DNA from: Solanum dulcamara
Taxonomy: Eukaryota > Streptophyta > Magnoliopsida > Solanales > Solanaceae
Direction: 5' to 3'
NCBI RefSeq assembly: GCF_947179165.1
Contig: NC_077243.1
Span: 32,626,001 to 32,690,000, forward strand
Length of the DNA stretch: 64,000 nucleotides
How positions within the stretch are numbered: position 1 is the first letter of the stretch; the number at the start of each line of letters is the position of its first letter. Shown here piece after piece: positions 55,803 to 64,000 of this stretch. Both the position numbers and the translations under genes were made by a program. The notes under the pieces were generated by a model. That model ran no database searches, had not been told where the DNA came from, and worked only from the letters and a program-made list of their open reading frames with translations.

Positions 55803-57823
55803 TTATGCCTTACAAAGTTTACAATACACAAATTTTGTCTTACAAGATCAACACAAAACAATTGCAAGACAAAATTTGTAAACCACAAATTTTACAAGGC
55901 ATAAAATCAATTTCAGAACTCTCAAATTACATCTTTTAGTCCTCTAAACTTTTGCCCTATAAGACGAGTCATCTCTAACTTATATCTTCCAAATTAAATT
56001 GCGAAATTAGTTCATACATAAGTATTTCAGCCAAAATTTTAGCATTAAATAAGAAGTAAAGACAAAAACTTTTTCGCATCCTCATCATAATATACACTTG
56101 CGTCAACGTCAATTATATATTTGATGTCCTTCTCTACCTCTAAAATTGTATCTTCAACTTCGACATCATTAATTAACATTAGCTTGGAATGAATGACATT
56201 CAACTTTTGATTCCTTCACCTCTTGAAACAAAGCCTAGAAAGTTTGGAGGTTCTTGTTCAAAAACCTCTCCACGACTTGCTGATTTTTATTGTCCCTTAA
56301 ATAGATGATTCATCATATGCTTTCCTTGATTTGATTTTTTTTCATATCTTCACTTCATTACTACTATCAATAGCATATAGTACTAAAATAAAACTGTCAT
56401 GACCTAGCCATCGAATCGTGCGCGCAGTTACTTTAGTCATCTAGATAGGAGAACTCTTACCACTCAATTTAAAACAGGCAATACAAAAATATAAAAAACG
56501 TAAGAAATGCCTTTAGTATTTAAAAACAGTTAAGTAAAATCAAGTACAAGGAAATCTTTTACAAAACAACGAAAAACTCTCCCTAGGAACTAGTCTAAAT
56601 AGGTACAAGAACTTTTAAGAATATGAAACAATATGAAAAGAGACAGCTCCCACCATAGGCGGAGATGAGTACAAGTTGTTGGAGATTGCTATCCACGTCA
56701 CTTAAGGAACATCACTGACCGCGCAACCAGACTATATCCAAAGAGAATAGAAAAAGTAGTATTATTACAAACAACACGTACTAATAGACATCACCGGTCA
56801 ATCAGAATCCGCCACATAATATCATGTAAATACTTAAAAGAAACATACAATATAAAAGTTAGACAATAAGTCCTTATCAACATGTTTTTACTATCTCGGG
56901 TATAATATCCATGAACTTCTTACACTATTTTCCAAACCTCCCTTCCTCATTTCGTTGCCAAATGCACCTTTAAAAGTCATTTAACCTTTCCATCTTGGTC
57001 ATAACCTAAACCCTTATAACACTAAGACTCTACAAAAATGGGTTACACCCAACTGCATCGGTAAACATACTACCTATATCTATGTCACCACTTGCAAGTA
57101 ACCTGGACTGTCCAAGGATCCCTAAGATATCATCTACAGTGTTTAACATGCAATGTCAGTCTACATAAGAATCACTCTAGTATTTAAATACAACAATTCG
57201 GCCACTCATAGATCAACATGTAATAATTACCTCACAATAAGAAAATTCGATTCACTCACGGAACGAACACTCAAAAGCACAACCAAACATGTAATAGGCG
57301 TTGAACCCAAGTCAACCATAGTAGAATTTATATTAGGCGTGGTATCCAAGCCGATCGATAGGTATTTCATACCAAGTGTGATGCCCGAGCCAATCGAATA
57401 TCACAAACATCATAATAATAACAGCCACAATGAAAAACAACTCACACTTGTAAATCAAGTTTTGAAGACAGTTCATTATATGAGATTAACAATAGAATAT
57501 CATTAACATTCATTCCCTTATCCCCTAAAACACGAAATGTACAGCAATGCTGGCAAAAGAATTAACATGTACATATAACGTAATTTGGAAAACAATTCAA
57601 CCATCACCTATTACCACTGACCTAATTCATTATCCCAACATAGAAGACATCTGAAGAATAACCCTGGCCTAATCAATTAAGCATATGACACAAACATCCC
57701 CATACTGGACTTATTTAGAAGCATACGACCATTTTCAGGAAATCCCTTTCTTAATGCCACGAACTTAGTACCTTACTTTTTCATCCCATTTTCCACATTC
57801 ATACAAGCCTAGGAACCCACTAC
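55803..57823. other. Intergenic DNA with a possible old LTR piece
   Basis: No gene found. Bases 55805-55910 carry inverted and repeated ACAAATTTTGTCTTACAAG-type words. From about 56397 a TGTCATGACCTAGCC start resembles a Ty3 LTR terminus, but no matching end could be placed. The open frame at 57153-57506 shows no known domain and is probably chance. Confidence 0.45.
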
Positions 57824-58187
57824 AACCTTGTAACACCTCGAACTATTATAGTTAGATTAATTTTGAGAAGCCCAAAGAAAGTAAGGGCAATTCACTATTC
57901 AATGGACGACGAGTGCTACCTATGACCTATAGATGGTTCTACAAGTCATAGGGATGACACATAGGTCCCCTATACACTTAGTAAAAGTTTCAATTGTTAA
58001 GACCCTCGTAGAATGGCTTATGTACTCTTTAGGGGTTTGTACGGAACGTAGGAGACATCTTTAGAAGAGGTCCTAAGCATAGTTTGAAGACCCATTTCTA
58101 CGAGTTATTTTCTATGACCTGCCGAAGGATCTATGAAGAATGGATTCATAGACCCAATGTCACATTTAAGTAGCTACTTATAGAATT

Positions 58188-58870
58188 TGCATACAATAAT
58201 AACTAGTATTCAAATGGCTCCTTATTAGGCTTTTTATGGGAGGAGATGTAGGCCATCAATTAGTTAGTTTGAAGCTGCTGAAACTGAGTTGATAGGACCA
58301 TACTTGGTTCATCAAGCTATAGAGAAGGTTAAGATTATACAAGAGAGGTTAAACATCGTGCAAAGTCATCAAAAGTCCTACACTAATGTTAGGAGAAGAG
58401 ACTTAGAGTTTGAGGTAATGATTGGATATATCTAAAAGAAATTCCCATGAAGGTGTTATTAGATTTGAGAAGAAGGAGAAGCTTAGTCCCTGATACATTG
58501 GTCCCTATCAGATTATTAAGAGATTGGTAATGTCGCTTATGAGTTAGAGCTACCATCGGAATTAGCATCCTTTCATCTTGTATTTTATATTTCCATACTT
58601 AAGAAGTGCTTAGGAGATCCTTCGCTCATTGTTTCTACAAAAATAGTGGTGTGAAAGATAGTTTATCTTATAAGGAGATTCCTGTCTAAACTCTTGATTA
58701 TCAAGTTCACAAATTAAGGACCAAAGACGTCACTTCAGTCAAAGTTTTGTGGAGAAATCAGTTTGTTGAAGAGGCTACATGGGAAGACGAAGAAAACATG
58801 AAATCCAAGTATCCTCATCTATTCGTTCCTCCTAGTATTGATGTTGAAAGTAATATTCATTTCCCTATCT
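58188..58870 (+). pseudogene. Element I integrase C-terminus and chromodomain
   Basis: Read on the plus strand: EFAYNNN, then SIQMAPY, a stop, AFYGRRCRP, and ELIGPYLVHQAIEKVKIIQE, the C-terminal half of a chromovirus integrase. Near 58540-58620 comes GNVAYELELPSELASFHLVF and ILKKCLGDPS. A chromodomain-like end (VLWRNQFVEEATWEDEENM, about 58745-58800) follows after frameshifts. Chromodomains steer insertion to heterochromatin. There are many stops. Confidence 0.82.
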
Positions 58871-59004
58871 CAAATTTAGCGCCTTTTTAAGTATTTGAGT
58901 ATTTATTCATGACTTTGAGTCTTTGAGTTCTTGTACTACATTCGTATCTTGAGATAAATCTTAGCTTGGTCATCATTCGAGGATGAATCATACCAAGGCA
59001 GAGA

Positions 59005-61367
59005 TGTCGTAACACCTCGTACTATTCTAACTTAGATTAATTTCGAGAATCTCAGAGAAATTAAGGGCAGTATATTGTTCAGTGGATCACAGTACAACCT
59101 AAGGCCCATAGAAGGTTTTACGAGTCGAAGGGATGATGCATATATCCCCAAACACTTTATAAATTTTTCAATTGTTAAGAACCTCCTATGAATGGATTCT
59201 ACATCCCATAGGAGTTTCTTCGGACTGTAGGATATGTCCGTAGAATAGGTATCCAAGACGGTCTGAAGACCTAGTCCTACGAGTTATTTTCTACGATCAG
59301 TCAAAGTACGACCCATAAAAGGAATTCCTAGACCCAATGTCACATTCTAGTAGCTACTGGAATATGCCCCTAATTCTATGATAGAGTTCTATGACCCGTA
59401 TGAGGATCTACGACTCGTAGGAGATTCCATAAACCTCAAGCCTAATTTCCTTAGTAAGACTCTATGAGCCACTTTCTACGATCCGTCATAAGTTCTACGA
59501 CCCGTAGAAGGGGTACATATACCCAGTGCATCAAGGTCCAGTAGGTCAACATTTTGGTATTCAGTTCTTACGATTGGTCTTATACGGTCCGTAGAAGCTT
59601 CTAACATCCTAGAATGACCCGTAGATGGCCTAGTGATAGTTTTAATAAGGGGTAAAATTTTGCTTTTCCGCCTTTTCCAAACCAAAATCCTGAAGTTAGG
59701 GGATAAAATAAGACCCATATCAGTACTCCATAATATTTTTCTCTCATTAACACTTAGAATATTTTGAGAGCAAGATTTGCAGAGGAGAAAAGCTACGGTT
59801 CAATTATTTCAATCAAGTTCTTTAAGTTTCGCTTAGATAAACGATCTTCCACGTATTTAAGGCTATTCATAACATTGAACCGAGTTCATACTCGTGCCCT
59901 ACATTTCAATTTCATAATTTAAGAGTTCAAGCTTGAGTTTCTATCCCAATAAATTGAGTTGTTGAGTTAGTTATGTAATATTTTATTGATTTCTCTGTAT
60001 ATTTATTCTATTGTGATGATTCTCATGATTGAGTTCTTAAATTATTGTTCATGTTTACGTTCGCATGTATCCTAGTTGATATTTGCATGACTGAATTCTA
60101 TGCATTGTTTTGAGTTTAAAGAATGATTTAAATTTCATATCTTACTTGAAAAAGAAGTTTTGAGCATAATATATTATTTGAGTTGTGAAGTCATTCATTC
60201 ACTGATTTTGAGCATGATCCTTATCAACTCTAATGAGTTAGAGTGTTATGCATTTATTTTGAGACTGAGTTGAGAAATCAAAAGTTATGTTTTACACATA
60301 TACTAAGTTTGAGGAGTATAACTATTTTTAGAAAGAATGTAATGAGTTTGAGAAGAGTGAAGTTAGATTGAGTAAAGTCCAACGGGGCTAATGGGATATT
60401 ATTTTGAGTACTTACACCTACTTGAGTATATGAGCATGATAAAATATTTTTAAGAGTAGTGTTGATCACCAATTTGGGTAAGAGTTTAGAACAACTCAAA
60501 TTTCATAAATTACATAGCCAGTGTAGGATAGGATTGTGCGGTTATTTCGACCGACTCCTCATTTTAGTCCCTGATATGGACTTTTATTGGATCCACTAGA
60601 TTGGTTGCATCCCTTACCCTGACAAGTTATTGGACGGGTCTGGCAACGACAACAGTTCCTTGTATCATCAAGATGCTCATAGTGATGGTTGTCGGTTAGA
60701 GAAACTCTCTAAAGAGTAAATATTATTTTAGACTGAGTTATATTCACTTATTTATTTGTTGTAAAGCATTGTCTATTCTAATATTTGCATGCTTTATTTA
60801 GTTGAGTTACTTCAGTATTCATATAGCCTATTATTCCTTGAGTATATTTCCTTTCAACTATTTTACATACTGTACGTTTTATGTACTGGAGTCTTTCGAT
60901 GCTACATCATTTTATGATGCAGATATAGATATTAGAGATTCTAAACAGGCTCATCATTGAAAATCACCTTCCATCTATCTTTTGGTGAGACCTCCTTAAA
61001 TTCGGAGGAACTCCTTCAGTTTTATTATTTAATTCAGTATTTATTTAGTAGTTATTTTGAGATAGCTGTGGGCCTGTCTTGGTACCTATTCAGAGCCTGT
61101 TTTAGAGGCTTTATAGACACAAACATAGTTTAGAGTTTATTTAGTTTTTTTTAGAGATTATGTTTTAACAATCCTTTATATATATTCAGAGTATTTTGAG
61201 ACTTATTTATGAGAAGTAGCATTTATATAAATTCGCATACCCATCTTAAATTATTTGATTGAGTTGAATCTTCTGCTAAGTAGTTAGCTAAGCCAAGGGT
61301 ACGCTTTAGAACCAACAGTGGTTTCTGGGTGCTGGTCATACCTAGGGTGTAAACTTAGGGTATGACA
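59005..61367 (+). repeat. Element I 3' LTR
   Basis: From TGTCGTAACACCTCG to AGGGTATGACA, 2363 bases. Its first 380 bases match the 5' remnant. It holds TCTACGACCCGTAGA-type palindromes (59100-59640), and on this strand the reverse of the hairpin block of A, D and H (CATCATTTTATGATGCAG near 60905). Confidence 0.85.
59090..59640. repeat. CTACGA-CCGTAGA palindromic word cluster in element I LTR
   Basis: Words such as TCTACGATCAGTC, TCTACGACTCGTAGGAG and TTCTACGACCCGTAGAAG recur about eight times. TCTACGACCCGTAGA has a six-base stem with a three-base loop. Confidence 0.65.
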
Positions 61368-61390
61368 AACCTAACAATCGTTTTACACAT

Positions 61391-63624
61391 TGTAACACCC
61401 CAAACATTTCTAAGTTAAGACCTCAACCATTTTTTATACACATATAGGGTTATACCTAAAGATTCTTAATTGTTCATAGGTTTTAAAGTCAATTTTTTAG
61501 TGTGAGAATAGATTTGGAGATGAATTAAGGTCACAAGAATCCTCTAGCACAAGTTAAGTTGAAAGCTTCTTTACCAATTGAGTTTTGATATAAGATTTTA
61601 CTTAAATAAACTTCAAATAATCATACATCCTAGAATATAAATAGTTAGGTAACCCATAATCTATCAAATTACAGTTCTATGAATTTTCTTTCCAACGCCA
61701 CCAAGTTTGCCTCATTTAGAGTTCGGATTAAAAAGTTGTGCCTATTTCAATGAAGCCTTATCAGATAAGAAAACCTTCACAGACACCTATACGGTCAGTG
61801 AAAGTCTTCACGAACCGTATAGCCTTCCATGTAGAACTTTTTGCCAAATGTTTTAGACATGTTTTGCATTCTTCTAGGGTTATTTTGGTCATTTTCGCGA
61901 CTTGTAAACCCTATTCTAAGTCATTTTTGGGTGTTTTAAAGGTGTATATCATTCAACTAACTAGTCTTCTTCTCATAATCATCAATCTAAACATTCTAGT
62001 CTCAAGAAACTCTCTTAAAACTCACCTAGGGTTCCTCTTATCCATCAAACACCCTAAAGCTTTCAAGTAAAAAAAACAAGAATCAAGAAAAACCTTCTAT
62101 CCAAGGTTTTCCCAAGGTCTTCTTCTCAAATCAAGCTACGGTTTCAAGAACTCAAGTCTCCTTTTCAATTTCAAGGTTAGAATTCATTAATATATGTGGG
62201 AATTTCGTCCACAAATCATTTCCATTCATGGAGTCTCAAGGATTTCTTCCCTTTTCTATTAATTTCAATTCAATTGTTCTAGGATTTTGATTACTTAGTA
62301 TTGAGTTTATTCAATTATGCTTTTACTCATTTTCAATGATCTTAGTATGCATGAATTGATGTTAGTATCATATTTTCAAGGATTGTTTTATATGAACCCA
62401 TGCATTATGCCTATTTTATGATTATGAGCTATGATTTTAGATTATGCATGCATCATGAATTTATGAACTATGATTTAAGAATGCTTCTAGATGAAGTATA
62501 ACTATGAATTTTATGCAAAGCTTATCATGATCTTGACTCTTTAGATAAGTATCTTTATGAATATGTTATGATGTCATGCTATGTTGAATGAGTTGTTCTT
62601 AATATTTTCATGTATTTATGATGAACTTGATATTACTAGATTTTTACTATCTTCAAAGCTTATAATATATTACGTATGATATTCCATTCAAAGTTGACCT
62701 AACATCAAGTGGACCATTGGGTAAAGGCTCATCTGTTAGTACATGCAGAATTCTTTAGAAGCAATCCCATTGTTCTATAACTATGTGCCACCGTAGGAGA
62801 AAGTATCACCCGTTAGTAGAAGCTTGATTCCATAGAAAAGGTCACCCATTAGTTGAGGTTTGATTCCTTAGTAGCCTAGTGGATCTACTTTGGCAAGTAT
62901 GAACCCTCTTTTTTTATTGTGTGAGGAAAATACTGGACTCTATTCTATAGCTTCGATGGTTTATGTTGGTTAATGGTATCTCTCACAATGAATTATGGCT
63001 CTCATCATGATTTATGATTCTCTCACTATGTTACATTTGACTTATTATTTTCTTACAAGTTTGCATTAATCATTTGTTATGTTTCATATGATGTTTTAAA
63101 GGTTTTTTTACTATGTTTAGCTTGGTCATTGCATTATCATGATTTACGACATGCATTGCGTATTCTCCATACTTATTATATTTCATGTACTAACAAATAA
63201 TCTTTCCCATATTTTCACATAATGTAGGATCTGACTCTCATCCTTCCGCACGTGGTTAGTTGGTGATCTACTCTAATTTAGCGTTTGGTGAGTCCTCATA
63301 ATTTGAGGGCGAACTTGTTATGTTATTTCCCAATTTTCAGACTTATATTTTTTCATTATGTTTGGTGAGCTAGGAGTTTGTCCTATGCCTCGTCTAAAGT
63401 TAGTAGAGGCATGTCTAGAGTATATGAGTATGTTTAAGTCATTTGGCATTTATATTTGATTTCTCCTATTTTCGAGATTCATTATACTGAGACTTTTCCA
63501 CATCTTAAGTTATATTCTATTTTGTGCTTGAAGTTATCATGCTATGTAGGGTTAGAGGCTTAGTTAGAGTCCTTCAGGATTCTAATCATCGTGTCACGTC
63601 CAGGGCCTAGCTTGGATCGTGATA
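61391..63624 (+). repeat. Element J 5' LTR
   Basis: Its early part has TTTCCAACGCCACCAAG (61690-61710), the reverse complement of a block beside the palindrome arrays of A and D (TTGGTGGCGTTGGAAAG). Nearby stand CTATACGGTCAGTG and CACGAACCGTATAG (61790-61823), a pair able to form a stem. The frame at 61738-62070 is not a gene. Confidence 0.8.
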
Positions 63625-63627
63625 AAT

Positions 63628-63639
63628 TGGTACCAGAGA
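63628..63639 (+). other. Element J primer-binding site
   Basis: TGGTACCAGAGA, two changes from TGGTATCAGAGC, four bases from the LTR end. Confidence 0.75.
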
Positions 63640-63840
63640 ATAGAGTTCAAGTGTCTTAGGGTGTCTGAATGCCCCATCGAGTAGAGCCTTGTTCATGAGT
63701 GTGAAACATACCACATTTATGAATGAAAGGCTATGAGTCATTTAGGAAACTTCACTTCTTTTATCACTCTTAAATCATACAATAGAGTTGAGTCCCATAA
63801 GGTTTTTCTTCTTACTATTGTTCTTTGTGATTACATAATC

Positions 63841-64000
63841 ATGCCTCCACGAAGAGTTTATGTTCGAAGGAATGTCAATGCTAATATGCATGAGGAGCAA
63901 TAAGATCCACAAGTTTCCAATAATCCTCTAGCCAAGTAAGTTTCACATGTCGAGTTCTGAGTGTCTTTCCACGTGCTTTCCCAAGCTATGGCGGCACAAG
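63841..64000 (+). pseudogene. Element J gag N-terminus
   Basis: Reads MPPRRVYVRRNVNANMHEEQ and then a stop, with VSHVEF, a stop, and VSFHVLSQAMAAQ downstream. A basic MPPRR start and a helix ending in AQ are usual for this gag family. Two or more stops already occur in the first 50 codons, so this copy is broken. It runs off the window. Confidence 0.75.

Larger units (their letters stand above)
57829..61367 (+). mobile_element. Element I: Ty3/gypsy element with large internal deletion
   Basis: It is flanked by a perfect AACCT duplication (57824-57828, 61368-61372). The 5' LTR keeps only about 360 bases (57829-58187) and runs straight into an integrase C-terminal relic (58188-58850), followed by a polypurine-like word and a full 3' LTR (59005-61367). 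Gag, protease, RT, RNase H and most of the 5' LTR are gone. The LTR parts differ by roughly a fifth to a quarter, so it is old. Confidence 0.85.
61391..64000 (+). mobile_element. Element J: Ty3/gypsy retrotransposon, cut by the window's right edge
   Basis: A 2.23 kb 5' LTR (61391-63624, TGTAACACCCC to GATCGTGATA) is followed by an iMet-type primer site, a leader of about 200 bases and the start of gag. The start is 23 bases after element I. The rest lies outside the window. Confidence 0.82.

Noticed and set aside
57153..57506. 117-residue open frame as a gene
   Set aside because: No domain, no codon-use signal or promoter, and it lies in degraded repeat-like DNA.
61738..62070. 110-residue open frame as a gene
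   Set aside because: It falls within element J's LTR.

Overview
This window is nuclear DNA from a flowering plant. The only intact gene found is a four-exon plasma-membrane aquaporin (PIP1 type). The rest is mostly retrotransposons, with plant-type primer-binding sites (initiator tRNA-Met and tRNA-Asp), plus DNA transposons and long AT-rich stretches. The repeat types and the aquaporin look like Solanaceae, but that family call is recognition, not proof. No rRNA, tRNA, CRISPR array or prokaryote-like operon was seen.

Layout. Bases 1-5429 hold part of a Ty3/gypsy element on the minus strand (element A): reverse transcriptase, protease, gag, leader and one LTR. Bases 5430-7700 are fragments: an inverted LTR end, a gag relic with a CCHC knuckle, an old LTR, a Tourist-like MITE and a CACTA-like end. 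Bases 9654-18345 are a complete non-autonomous LTR element (D) with 3.6 kb LTRs, a 1.5 kb non-coding interior and a perfect GTATC target duplication; its leader matches that of A. Bases 18762-20900 are a probable Helitron carrying two exon pieces of a protein phosphatase 2A catalytic gene.

Bases 21191-50168 are one Ty1/copia element (E, plus strand) split by later insertions. A MITE sits at 21515-21905. A minus-strand Ty3/gypsy element (F) fills 22078-43121 and is itself split by an Athila-type element (G, plus strand, 29090-40580). A solo LTR (H) occupies 45204-47364. Target duplications support every layer: CTATA/CTGTA for E, ATTTG/ATTCG for F, CTGCT for G and GATAA for H.

The aquaporin (53149-54385) lies in a low-repeat island, with a small MITE about 1 kb upstream and a 999 bp Mutator-like element 0.4 kb downstream. 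Bases 57829-61367 are a Ty3/gypsy element (I) with a large internal deletion but an intact AACCT duplication. Directly after it begins another Ty3/gypsy element (J), whose LTR, primer site and gag start run to the window end.

The most unusual signal is a GC-rich array of palindromic words built on a GTGGCGCG core. It occurs in the LTRs of A and D, and again in the LTRs and interior of the unrelated element G, where it runs the opposite way relative to transcription. Other LTRs here carry different palindromic words in a comparable arrangement. All retroelement coding regions seen are broken by stops or frameshifts.
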